A DNA stretch of 64,000 nucleotides from Procambarus clarkii (taxonomy: Eukaryota > Arthropoda > Malacostraca > Decapoda > Cambaridae), in contig NC_091150.1 in assembly GCF_040958095.1 (NCBI RefSeq), forward strand, positions 64,679,368 to 64,743,367, given 5' to 3'. Each line of letters opens with the position of its first letter. Positions within the stretch are counted from its first letter, which is position 1. The notes under the pieces are model-generated. The model worked only from the letters and a program-made list of their open reading frames with translations, searched no databases and was not told the origin of the DNA. The translations under genes and the position numbers were made by a program. Below, piece after piece: positions 25,075 to 35,483 of this stretch.

Positions 25075-26331
25075 CTATTGGTCCATATTTATTGATGCTT
25101 CTATATTGGAGCGGAGTCTTGAAGTGGGTAGAATATAGTTGTGCATTAATTGGCTGTTGATTGCTGGTGTTGACTTCTTGATGTGTAGTGCCTCGCAGAC
25201 GTCAAGCCGCCTGCTATCGCTGTATCTATCGATGATTTCTGTGTTGTTTGCTAAGATTTCTCTGGTGATGGTTTGTTTGTGGGAAGAGGTTATATGTTCC
25301 TTAATGGAGCCCTGTTGCTTATGCATCGTTAAACGCCTAGAAAGAGATGTTGTTGTCTTGCCTATATACTGTTTTTTTTAAGCTTACAGTCCCCAAGAGG
25401 GCATTTGAAGGCATAGACGACGTTGGTCTCTTTTAAAGCGTTATGTTTTGTGTCTGGAGAGTTTCTCATGAGTAGGCTGGCCGTTTTTCTGGTTTTATAG
25501 TAAATCGCCAGTTGTATCTTCTGATTTTTGTCTGTAGGGATAACGTTTCTACTGACAATATCTTTCAGGACCCTTTCCTCCGTTTTATGGGCTGTGGAAA
25601 AGAAGTTCCTGTAAAATAGTCTAATAGGGGGTATAGGTGTTGTGTTAGTTGTCTCTTTAGAGGTTGCATGGCGTTTCACTTTCCATCTTATGATGTCTTC
25701 GACGAAACCATTGGAGAAGCCGTTGTTGACTAGGACCTGCCTTACCCTACAGAGTTCTTCGTCGACTTGCTTCCATTCTGAGCTGTGGCTGAGGGCACGG
25801 TCGACATAAGCGTTAACAACACTCCTCTTGTACCTGTCCGGGCAGTCACTGTTGGCATTCAGGCACATTCCTATGTTTGTTTCCTTAGTGTAGACTGCAG
25901 TGTGGAAAACTCCGCTCCTTTCCATGACTGTTACATCTAGAAAGGGCAGCTTCCCATCCTTCTCCATCTCGTAAGTGAAACGCAACACAGAATTCTGCTC
26001 AAATGCCTCCTTCAGCTCCTGCAGATGTCAACATCGTCAACATACCTGCAGTATATGGCCGGTTTCAAGTTCATGTCGACTAAGACTTTTTGCTCGATGG
26101 TACCCATGTAGAAGTTTGCAAACAGGACACCTAGGGGAGAACCCATGGCGACCCCATCTACTTGCTTATACATGTGTCCATCCGGGCTCAAGAAAAGTGC
26201 CTCTTTAGTACAAGCTTGGAGTAGTTTCCTTAGACTGTTTTCTGGTATGTCAAGAGGAGTACAGTCCGGATCACGGTACACTCTGTCGGCTATCATCCTG
26301 ATTGTTTCATCCACAGGTACGTTGGTAAACA

Positions 26332-26346
<15 letters not shown>
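25075..26346 (-). pseudogene. PLE family 2 reverse transcriptase / GIY-YIG, broken
   Basis: The minus strand from 26346 encodes [13 protein letters not shown] (motif A), GVAMGSPLGVLFANF (motif B) and CRYVDD (motif C). Right after YVDD a deletion of roughly ten codons or more and a frameshift lead to 25988-25362 (LPFLDVTVMERS and the downstream RT thumb region, ending at the CPLGDC start of the GIY-YIG domain). Another frame break near 25365 is followed by 25326-25075 with the C-terminus. Loss of residues after the catalytic YVDD makes the copy non-functional. Confidence 0.85.
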
Positions 26347-26571
<225 letters not shown>

Positions 26572-26760
26572 AACCTAGAAGGGGTACCACCTCAGGTGCA
26601 AGTGTAGGGACCCATAGCCTCGGAGAAGAAAATAAAGAGTACTCAGAGAAGACCTTGTGGATCCTCACTGAACACTGATATTTTCTTCTCCTACCACCCC
26701 TATTCTTTTGGTATGTGTGTATATTTATCTAACTTTATTTGAAAATGTCATTACACAAAA
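26572..26760 (+). repeat. Dispersed repeat C, copy 2
   Basis: Same sequence as 2656-2800 plus the following ~25 bp of the 2876 region. It ends where the LINE 3' end begins (an A-run near 26757). Confidence 0.8.
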
Positions 26761-26764
26761 AAAG

Positions 26765-28272
26765 TTACTCAGATGGCGGGCAGGAACCATGGATGCAGTG
26801 AGCATTTCCTCTCTGGATTGCCACACTAAGGCGCTGAAAAAGAAAACTGGCAGCTCTAGGGTCTCTAGTTGTTTCGATTAGCTTAGACCCCAACTCCTTC
26901 AAAAAGCTAGCAGCACTTTTACCCCAGGCACCAAGTGTCTCTGAGGCAATGGGGACAAAATTGTAGTGGTGCTCAAGGTCTCTGTATTTAGGTGACTTGG
27001 CCGCTTCCCGGTGATTGGCAGCTCCTCCTGCTTGTGTAGCACTGAAGTCAACATAGGTATTGGCTAAAGTTGAAACGCATGTGTAGTCCCACACTAACTG
27101 TCTACCATTCTTCCAGGGGTTCACCGTGATTCTGTCTGGGCGACCGACAGGCTCATCAGAGTTGCGGGACATTAGGTAACGGGGCTCTCTCTCTGCTGGA
27201 CAACCGGCTGTGGTAAGGCTTCTCTTAATAATGTCATTGACCTCGCCGTGTCTTGCATGCCATCCCCCTGTCCTTTGGCAGAGAAGGCCATGCCGTCCGT
27301 ATCTGTCGGCCTCTGCCTCGCCACAAATACACCTGTATTCGGTGTGGATTGGGGCAGCGAGGCGGAGAGCCACGGCAATTCGGAGGGCCTGCAGTGTGAG
27401 ACGGGTGCCGGTTGCTGACATTGGGGTTGCTAATAGGAAATCACCTGCATGGGGAGCTGCTACAGCTCTAAGTCGGGCAGTGTCATGTGGTGTTGTCGCA
27501 GCTTCTAGCAAAGTCGCAGCTTCTTGGTCGGCAATGGGGCGATCCCAGCTGGATTGCTTATTGGCTTCAGAAGGCGGTGGTTGGGGTGCTGGTCCTGCGA
27601 GAGAGACCCATTTGGTTGTGCAGTCTGTGAAGCTGGGATCATGTACCCCAGCCTGTTGAACTAGGTGCTCAGGTAGGATTTCCTTCACCAAGTTGTCAGA
27701 CCCCACTGAAGAGGACAGGAACGCTGGTACAGCAATTTGTGTTGCTGTGCGCACGCCAAGGCCCCCGAGTCTGACAGGAAGGGAGGCCTGTTTCCACTGT
27801 AAGTCGCTGAGGGAAAGATTGAGGGCTTTTTCTAGTGTTGATTTCAGCAAGCTGTCGTACTCTTCTAATTTAATATTGTTGAAAGATGGCGAACATCTTA
27901 GAAAGTACGTCAGCCTGGGGAGGGACAAGCATCTGGTGATGAGGTAAAGTGCATCATGAGCATCGATGTCTTCAATCCTCTCGTTCATCCTCTTCAGGTC
28001 AGTGATCTTCTTACCGAGGACCCCGTCGATGGCATTCCTTCCAAGAGGAGCACCTAGGAGTGTGCTGTCCTCAGGGTTGGTTGTATGAATGTCAGGCATA
28101 ACAACCTTTATTTGCTCTATTATGTGCTGGTTGGTGGAGGTTATTTCGCACTTGGAAGGGTTCAGAGTGAGGCCTAGGCTTGCTCCTTCCTCCTGAATTA
28201 TTCTTATGTCGTCCAAGAGTGAGGCTGGGGAGCCGGCTAGAGTACCATCGTCCAAAAACCAAATGTTGAGCT

Positions 28273-28275
<3 letters not shown>
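26765..28275 (-). mobile_element. 5'-truncated non-LTR retrotransposon with RT and restriction-like endonuclease
   Basis: A 496-codon minus-strand frame, open at the 5' side where (TA)n cuts it. It begins inside the RT at FLDDGTLAG (catalytic motif C as F-x-DD), continues with LNPSKCE (motif D region) and LGAPLG (motif E), then an Ala/Leu-rich thumb. The C-terminal third has a Cys/His cluster (CICGEA...RHGLLC) followed by RPDRITVNPW...LVWDYT, which resembles the RPD-x(n)-D/E core of restriction-like endonucleases in R2/NeSL-type elements. The frame is intact to its stop at 26765. The type assignment is inference. Confidence 0.7.

Positions 28276-28347
<72 letters not shown>
28276..28347. repeat. 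(TA)n microsatellite, LTR element target
   Basis: TA run that resumes at 35062 after the LTR element, i.e. the element inserted in a microsatellite (4-bp ATAT duplication is compatible but not provable). Confidence 0.85.
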
Positions 28348-28350
<3 letters not shown>

Positions 28351-30097
28351 CACGTGGGGGGGTGGGCGGTCCGGGGCTCTGCTAACACTCGGCTGCTAGG
28401 GGCTCAAAGGGCCCAAATACTCAGCCCCTCCGACTCCCTGGATTCACCGGAGTCTCCTTGGCCACACAAGATAGGACCAACAATGCCCACCTCCGCAGGT
28501 CTTTGCTTCCACCACAAAGGGGTGCCACTGATTCACCCTGGAAGCCCTTCAGTCAACCACGGGGAAACTGCTGTTAACAGTTCCGGCCTAGACCCGTGGG
28601 GGAGTGAAGGAAGACTCAGGCTTACCTATAACCATAGCCTCTCTGAGTCTTGCCTGCCAGACAAAAAAAAGGTTGCAGGAACTCCTTTCCCGCCTGTCTT
28701 CTCTATCTTCCTCTTAGCAAGGTCGCCAGCTGGGTTATTATATCTGCACCCCAGCAATGCAGTTCAGTGGGTGTATCATATATCGTTTGTAGCCAGAAAT
28801 GTATGCTCATAGAGAAATATCACAAATGGAGGCACACTCAAACACAGTAATAAAATGTGTGGATTTACTGACGCAAATTACATGAACACACACACACAAT
28901 CACAAGTAATACATGAATATGGAATATGGATGATGAGTCTGGAGATCGTCAGCCTCTTCTTCCACGACCTCCAACTCTCCTTCAACTGGGCAGGAAGACA
29001 GGAGTCTCACACTCTCACAGGAGGGCCTCTTCCCCACGTCGGCACCTCTTCTTCACTGTCCTGCCATCCATACACACTGTCCTCTCTGACAGTCCTGGAC
29101 ACAAGCTGCCTTGCAGCCTATTCTACCATTAAAGCAATAAAGTCTTGCTGCCACATACACAAGTAAATATTGTGGCCTAACTAGCCTACTCATACAAGGG
29201 GTAATGGGAGGGAAAAATGATCTACCTTACACTCCTGGCTCACGACGCCTGTCCCTCGATGGTGTGATGGTCCCACGCTTCCTTGGGTCGATCCTCGACG
29301 ATCCAGGGCGTTCCACAGGTCCTCAGGTGTCGTGAAGCCTTCGCGTCGTCGCCGTTCCAATCCCTGAGGTTCAGCTGCCCCAATCCTGGTTCATCGATGG
29401 GCGCTGAGCTAATCACTATTTTTCCCCACACTCGCCTCTCCCACAGGGCGTCGCTCCTTGTCCTAGGCACTGTGTCGTCCTTCCAAGATTCTCGGTGGAT
29501 GTGACCCCAGTCACAGCTAGCTTGCTCGCCCACCTTCCAGACCTCAACGTCCAGCCAGCGGCGCCGCCCAGCGTCGTCGCCGACTATTTTCCAAGTTTGG
29601 GCACTTCTCTGCTCACTGAACTTGGTTCCTCTTTGGCTTCCCAGAAGCGCAGGGTCTCCAATGACTATGGTGGCTGCGACAGCCAGCTCTATCCACTGAA
29701 CAAGGCTTGCAGAGCCTCCAATCCCTGAGAGCAGACCGAGGCGCGTCCTGTCGCTTCCACGGTCAGTACAACTCTCCCGTTGGCGCCGCCCGGGGCACTC
29801 GGTGACGTCATGGCGGGCCCTGATTTGTCGCCCGCGACCTACGTCGGCCAATCCGCGATCGGCATAGTGTCCCTTCCACAAGGTCATATCTGCCTTAGGG
29901 GATACTGTTTCATTTTATAACAGGGCGCCAATTTTCCTTTATTTACAACATATAATATAACCTCATTCCATTAAATGGCAGCCGGTCTGGTCGCCACATA
30001 TATCATTAGACTCCCTGAACCTCAGAGAATCAGTAGGGAGAGCTGATATGACTCTTTAAGCCGGCAAACGAAAGAAATAGGAGAGGGCACCGTAACA
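28348..30097 (-). repeat. LTR (3' LTR of the minus-strand element)
   Basis: Plus-strand ends TGTCACGTGG and CCGTAACA. On the minus strand a TATAAAA box lies at about 29914-29920, a plausible promoter. A 215-codon frame in the LTR (29887-29240) occurs in both LTRs and looks incidental. Confidence 0.92.
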
Positions 30098-30098
30098 T

Positions 30099-30113
30099 AC
30101 CCCTCCCCTTAAA
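30099..30113 (-). promoter_or_regulatory. Polypurine tract
   Basis: Minus strand AAGGGGAGGGGTA directly before the 3' LTR: the expected primer site for second-strand synthesis. Confidence 0.8.
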
Positions 30114-30153
30114 ATAAGAGTCATATCGGAAGAGCAGCACTCAAGAGGGCAAT

Positions 30154-30930
30154 CTATACTCTTGCTCCCTCCGTTCCTGAAGTGTCACTCCTCCAGTTGG
30201 CGATGTGGCTCGTTCCACCTTGCCAGTCACTTGTCTCATTATATCTCCACCTCGCATAGGACCGGGTGTGATGGGTGTTCCCTGAACACCTACAAGAAAT
30301 CCTCTCTCCGTGGCTACGAGTGTACTCCCACGGCTCGTTACCACTGTAAGATTCAGTGCATGCAGCGCCTCCACCGCGTCGTGCACTCCGAGATAGTCTT
30401 GCATTTCCACTGCGTCCTACAGGTACTCCATGTTTCCTCTCATGATCTCCTCTTCGCCAATCTTCTCTCTTCTCGGTTCCTCTTCTCCCGTAGGTGCGTT
30501 GTCTCCTCACAGTGGCACTTGTAACCTGTACTCCATCCAGCAGCTTCCTCTCTTCCACACTAGGCTTTTGCGATGGCCCAATGCCCCTCTGGTTAGGCTG
30601 GCGCCTACCCTGGGTGTACCTATTCCCTGCTTTCTTCGTATTGCCTTTCCTATACCACTCGCTCCTTCGTTCCCGACGAACATCTTCACTCCTCCATGAG
30701 ATTCTCTTCCCTGCAGACGTCTTCTTCGGTTCGTGGTTGGGCTCATCCACCTCCCTGTGGCTCACCTCACCACGGTGGTTCGTCTTGCACCTACCACTAT
30801 TCATCTGGCCGGCATAGGGTGCCTTGCGTCGTGGCTCCTCCACTCCGCCCCTCACTGCCGTTCGCTCATCCACTGAGCTTACTTTATTCACGTTTCTGTA
30901 TGGAGGGAGTGCGGTCTGCAGCCTCTGCAC
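30154..30930 (-). CDS. Basic ORF downstream of gag in the LTR element
   Basis: A 258-codon frame rich in Arg, Gly, Ser and Glu. It is not related to RT or integrase as far as I can see. It starts just after the gag stop region and ends near the polypurine tract. An alternative overlapping frame at 30141-30410 begins MEMQDYLGVH and looks at least as protein-like, so this may be a decayed pol or env remnant rather than a gene. Confidence 0.3.
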   Translation of the reverse strand: MQRLQTALPPYRNVNKVSSVDERTAVRGGVEEPRRKAPYAGQMNSGRCKTNHRGEVSHREVDEPNHEPKKTSAGKRISWRSEDVRRERRSEWYRKGNTKKAGNRYTQGRRQPNQRGIGPSQKPSVEERKLLDGVQVTSATVRRQRTYGRRGTEKREDWRRGDHERKHGVPVGRSGNARLSRSARRGGGAACTESYSGNEPWEYTRSHGERISCRCSGNTHHTRSYARWRYNETSDWQGGTSHIANWRSDTSGTEGARV

Positions 30931-30957
30931 CGCCCCAGGCGTTTGTACAGCTGCTCC

Positions 30958-33129
30958 TCACCACTCCTCCACACGCATCATCAGGCTTAGTCGGAGGTCC
31001 CCGTCGGAGTTTTCCACAACCTCCGACGACCTCTCTGCACTCTCGCCCTCGTTGTCGTCGTCTCTGGCGACGTTTTCTCTGGCGAAGTCGGCTTCCTCAC
31101 GACCATCTGGAACGACCGATACCTCACCTGGCAGGGTTGTACCGCTGCTTGCAACATAGGCACTCCTGGCCCAATCGGGTTGTATCCTGCCTCCTCCGAG
31201 GTCATTACCCAGCACCATCTGTACATGCTCTAGGGGTAACTTAGGGGCTACAGCTACTATAGCTTTCTCGACTCCGCAGTCGGCAATCAGCTGTACTTCG
31301 TGAAGTGGCAGCCTGTATTCCTCCCCCACACTGCGTATCCTCACCACTCCCACAGGTGAATCATTAAATTCCTTGGGGAGAATACTCCTGGTCACCATAC
31401 TTATGTCAGCACCCGTATCTCGAAGCACGGCAACCTCCACTGGGTCTGACTTTCCAAACTTCACGTTGGCCCCGAAAACGAAGGGATGTTCACCCAACTT
31501 CATTTCCCAACCATTCACGTTGGGTCCACTATAATATGGGGTGTGAACAAACACTCTCTCCTCTTCCAACATTAATCCTACATTCCTTTGGTGCTCCTCA
31601 CACTCGCGGGCATAATGTCCTCTCACGCCACAGTTGTAGCATCGGCTGCCTCCCCTGGGCGGCCACTCGCTAGTCACTCTGGCGGTACCACTTGCAGACG
31701 TCCCCTGTGTCCTCCTTGGACTCCTTGTCGTCGTGTCCGGGACTGTAGCACTTGCTCCCGAGTTAGGTCCACTGCTCACAGCTTGGGGCTTCCTCCCCGC
31801 GTCTCTTGAGCTCTTGAACCACGTTACTTCATCGGGCACACTACTCTTGGGAGAGTCCCCACCCGTCCTCGCTCCTCCTGAACTCCTAAGGTTCCCTCCC
31901 GACCTGGGGTAAGGCGAGTGTCTGGGCGGCCCCTCCCTCCTGATATGTAGTGCCTCCTCCAGCATGTCGGCTCGGTCCGCTGCAGCCTTCAGGTCCTTAA
32001 TACCTGCTTCTCTCAACCTTACTCGCAACTCAGGATGGAGCACTGACATAAACTTCTCCATCACTATCAGTCGTTTGATATCATCCACCGACTCCGCTTC
32101 CTCCGCCTTCAACCATCGTAGGAATTTCCGTTCCATATCCCTGGCGGTCTCGGCGTAAGTCTTTCCCGACGCTCTTGTACACTCTCTGAACCGCTTCCGG
32201 TACATCTCCGGAGTCAGCCGGAATGAGTGGAGAACCGCATTCTTAATCGCGTCATAACTAGTACACTCCTCTAGGTCCAGCATGTTATAGGCTTCCCGGG
32301 CCTCACCAGTCAACCTGCCCTGGACCAGAGCAGCCCAATCATCTTCCGGCCACTCCTTCAGAGTTGCTATCCGTTCAAAGTGTTCGAAGAACGCCTCAGC
32401 TTCTTGTGGTTCGAACGTAGGTAAGTCACGTTCCCTTACCTTGAGGTCATCCCGCTGTGCAGGTAGTGAGGGCAGACCGCGTTCAACGCGACGCAATTCG
32501 ACTTCTTTCTTTGCCCTTATCTCCTCCAGTCGCAGTTGTCTCTCTCCTTCTTCCCGCTGCAGCCGAGCTTCTCGCTCCTCTCGCTGCAGCTCAGCCGCAC
32601 GTTCCTCTCGCTGCAGCTCAGCCGCACGTTCCTCTCGCTGCAGCTCAGCCGCACGTTCCTCTCGCTGCAGCTGCAGCCGTGCTTCTCTCTCCTCTCGTCG
32701 CAGCTGGGCTTCCAGTTGCATCTTCATTATTTCCAGTTGCAGGCTCCTCTTACTACAGCTGGACCTTCCACTGCTCCCATGTTCACTGTGAATTCTCTCC
32801 ACACTGGTAGGCGCTTGGGGAGGCCCTAGTCGGGACGGTTCACCTTGCGATGGCTCTCCTCGGGACGGCTCCTCTTGAGATGGCTCCTCTCCCGTCGCTT
32901 CCTCTCGAGCTGTGAGCTGTGCCATGATCTCTATCCTTCGCTCCGCTGCCTTAGTCGTCCTCAACCTGATCCCAAAGTGGTTTGCCACTTGTTGGAGCTG
33001 GGCCTTGGTACACTCCTCCAAAATTCTCTCGTCCCTTGTGTCAATAAATTTCTTTACTTTGTCCTCCTCCATCTCTATATCATTGAGCATACACGACGGC
33101 ACAGACAAGTTAGTAGGCACTAATTTCAC
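30958..33129 (-). CDS. gag: Gag polyprotein with zinc knuckle and aspartic-protease motif
   Basis: An intact 723-codon frame. Residues ~1-90 are a charged N-terminal region; ~130-240 is a coiled coil with repeated QREERAAEL units; ~250-400 is a capsid-like helical domain (FEHFERIATLKEWPEDDWAA, YRKRFRECTRASGKTYAE). The CCHC zinc knuckle CYNCGVRGHYAREC is encoded at about 31599-31640. Downstream is LRDTGADISMV (31397-31422 region), the DTGA active site of a retroviral-type protease, so gag and protease are fused in one frame. In the family Gag packages element RNA into particles and the protease matures it. The ATG may be at 33129 or at a later Met. Confidence 0.85.
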   Translation of the reverse strand: MKLVPTNLSVPSCMLNDIEMEEDKVKKFIDTRDERILEECTKAQLQQVANHFGIRLRTTKAAERRIEIMAQLTAREEATGEEPSQEEPSRGEPSQGEPSRLGPPQAPTSVERIHSEHGSSGRSSCSKRSLQLEIMKMQLEAQLRREEREARLQLQREERAAELQREERAAELQREERAAELQREEREARLQREEGERQLRLEEIRAKKEVELRRVERGLPSLPAQRDDLKVRERDLPTFEPQEAEAFFEHFERIATLKEWPEDDWAALVQGRLTGEAREAYNMLDLEECTSYDAIKNAVLHSFRLTPEMYRKRFRECTRASGKTYAETARDMERKFLRWLKAEEAESVDDIKRLIVMEKFMSVLHPELRVRLREAGIKDLKAAADRADMLEEALHIRREGPPRHSPYPRSGGNLRSSGGARTGGDSPKSSVPDEVTWFKSSRDAGRKPQAVSSGPNSGASATVPDTTTRSPRRTQGTSASGTARVTSEWPPRGGSRCYNCGVRGHYARECEEHQRNVGLMLEEERVFVHTPYYSGPNVNGWEMKLGEHPFVFGANVKFGKSDPVEVAVLRDTGADISMVTRSILPKEFNDSPVGVVRIRSVGEEYRLPLHEVQLIADCGVEKAIVAVAPKLPLEHVQMVLGNDLGGGRIQPDWARSAYVASSGTTLPGEVSVVPDGREEADFARENVARDDDNEGESAERSSEVVENSDGDLRLSLMMRVEEW

Positions 33130-33276
33130 CGTTTCAGTCCCTTAGCTGGTTGAGTAACAGTACCACCGAATTCACTGGCCACACTGTATTAGTACCCTGG
33201 CAACACTTGTCTTGAAATTTGGTCCACACTGTAGCTTGATCCACGCTTCCTGGCGAAGTTCCCAGTTCTTGGCTAC

Positions 33277-33304
33277 TGGGGTTCGAATCCTGGCGAGGTC
33301 GCCA
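33277..33304 (-). promoter_or_regulatory. Primer-binding site, extended tRNA complement
   Basis: Seven bases inside the 5' LTR the minus strand reads TGGCGACCTCGCCAGG and continues as a T-arm complement (ATTCGAACCC). The plus strand therefore equals a tRNA 3' half: GGGTTCGAATCCTGG, acceptor strand, GGTCG, CCA. The GGTCG-CCA end suggests a tRNA-Arg type. A degenerate second copy lies at ~33250-33270. Confidence 0.75.
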
Positions 33305-33311
33305 GTTCTCT

Positions 33312-35057
33312 TGTCACGTGGGGGGGTGGGCGGTCCGGGGCTCTGCTAACACTCGGCTGCTAGGGGCTCAAAGGGCCCAAATACTCAGCCCCTCCGACTC
33401 CCTGGATTCACCGGAGTCTCCTTGGCCACACAAGATAGGACCAACAATGCCCACCTCCGCAGGTCTTTGCTTCCACCACAAAGGGGTGCCACTGATTCAC
33501 CCTGGAAGCCCTTCAGTCAACCACGGGGAAACTGCTGTTAACAGTTCCGGCCTAGACCCGTGGGGGAGTGAAGGAAGACTCAGGCTTACCTATAACCATA
33601 GCCTCTCTGAGTCTTGCCTGCCAGACAAAAAAAAGGTTGCAGGAACTCCTTTCCCGCCTGTCTTCTCTATCTTCCTCTTAGCAAGGTCGCCAGCTGGGTT
33701 ATTATATCTGCACCCCAGCAATGCAGTTCAGTGGGTGTATCATATATCGTTTGTAGCCAGAAATGTATGCTCATAGAGAAATATCACAAATGGAGGCACA
33801 CTCAAACACAGTAATAAAATGTGTGGATTTACTGACGCAAATTACATGAACACACACACACAATCACAAGTAATACATGAATATGGAATATGGATGATGA
33901 GTCTGGAGATCGTCAGCCTCTTCTTCCACGACCTCCAACTCTCCTTCAACTGGGCAGGAAGACAGGAGTCTCACACTCTCACAGGAGGGCCTCTTCCCCA
34001 CGTCGGCACCTCTTCTTCACTGTCCTGCCATCCATACACACTGTCCTCTCTGACAGTCCTGGACACAAGCTGCCTTGCAGCCTATTCTACCATTAAAGCA
34101 ATAAAGTCTTGCTGCCACATACACAAGTAAATATTGTGGCCTAACTAGCCTACTCATACAAGGGGTAATGGGAGGGAAAAATGATCTACCTTACACTCCT
34201 GGCTCACGACGCCTGTCCCTCGATGGTGTGATGGTCCCACGCTTCCTTGGGTCGATCCTCGACGATCCAGGGCGTTCCACAGGTCCTCAGGTGTCGTGAA
34301 GCCTTCGCGTCGTCGCCGTTCCAATCCCTGAGGTTCAGCTGCCCCAATCCTGGTTCATCGATGGGCGCTGAGCTAATCACTATTTTTCCCCACACTCGCC
34401 TCTCCCACAGGGCGTCGCTCCTTGTCCTAGGCACTGTGTCGTCCTTCCAAGATTCTCGGTGGATGTGACCCCAGTCACAGCTAGCTTGCTCGCCCACCTT
34501 CCAGACCTCAACGTCCAGCCAGCGGCGCCGCCCAGCGTCGTCGCCGACTATTTTCCAAGTTTGGGCACTTCTCTGCTCACTGAACTTGGTTCCTCTTTGG
34601 CTTCCCAGAAGCGCAGGGTCTCCAATGACTATGGTGGCTGCGACAGCCAGCTCTATCCACTGAACAAGGCTTGCAGAGCCTCCAATCCCTGAGAGCAGAC
34701 CGAGGCGCGTCCTGTCGCTTCCACGGTCAGTACAACTCTCCCGTTGGCGCCGCCCGGGGCACTCGGTGACGTCATGGCGGGCCCTGATTTGTCGCCCGCG
34801 ACCTACGTCGGCCAATCCGCGATCGGCATAGTGTCCCTTCCACAAGGTCATATCTGCCTTAGGGGATACTGTTTCATTTTATAACAGGGCGCCAATTTTC
34901 CTTTATTTACAACATATAATATAACCTCATTCCATTAAATGGCAGCCGGTCTGGTCGCCACATATATCATTAGACTCCCTGAACCTCAGAGAATCAGTAG
35001 GGAGAGCTGATATGACTCTTTAAGCCGGCAAACGAAAGAAATAGGAGAGGGCACCGT

Positions 35058-35061
<4 letters not shown>
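33312..35061 (-). repeat. LTR (5' LTR of the minus-strand element)
   Basis: Same 1750-bp sequence as 28348-30097; no difference was noticed on reading. Confidence 0.92.

Positions 35062-35115
<54 letters not shown>
35062..35115. repeat. (TA)n microsatellite
   Basis: Continuation of the microsatellite into which the LTR element inserted. Confidence 0.95.
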
Positions 35116-35117
<2 letters not shown>

Positions 35118-35156
35118 ACCCATGTATATCTTGTAACCATCAAATGCATAATAAAG

Positions 35157-35305
35157 CACAAAAAATATTCAAGGAAGGGGGTGGTAGGAGAAAAGCACAC
35201 AGAAACTGTATTGGAGGGGATCTAAACATTCCCTCTAATGCGTTATGCGTGGTTTCCTCCGAGGCTATGGGTCCCCCTTCTTCCAGCTAGAGGTGGTACT
35301 CCCTT
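35157..35305 (-). repeat. Dispersed repeat C, copy 3 (diverged)
   Basis: Reverse-oriented copy of 2656-2800 (CCGAGGCTATGGGTCCC on the plus strand), more diverged than the other two. It ends at the left boundary of the viral-like cluster. Confidence 0.65.
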
Positions 35306-35483
35306 CCTATATATTTCCTATAAATATGAAACTGGAAAAAGTTCATATATTGATATTCCCACCGATGATTCCAATAGGAAAAGTATAAGAATGTTAGAAA
35401 CCACCCTTCCTAACGTTGTTTATACGCCTCAAATAGGGTTCGTTATCCTTGAAAATAGATGTTGTAATGAAATGTTTGTTTAA

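Larger units (their letters stand above)
28348..35061 (-). mobile_element. Young LTR retrotransposon (gag-protease only, Ty3/gypsy-like)
   Basis: Two 1750-bp direct repeats (28348-30097 and 33312-35061) appear identical and carry the TGT...ACA termini expected of LTRs. The internal 3.2 kb reads on the minus strand: primer-binding site, gag with zinc knuckle and protease motif, a short basic ORF, polypurine tract. There is no RT, RNase H or integrase, so the element would need a partner to move. Apparently identical LTRs indicate a recent insertion. Confidence 0.92.

Noticed and set aside
29240..29887. 215-codon frame in the LTR as a gene
   Set aside because: It occurs in both LTRs, has no domain, and its composition fits incidental openness of GC-rich DNA.
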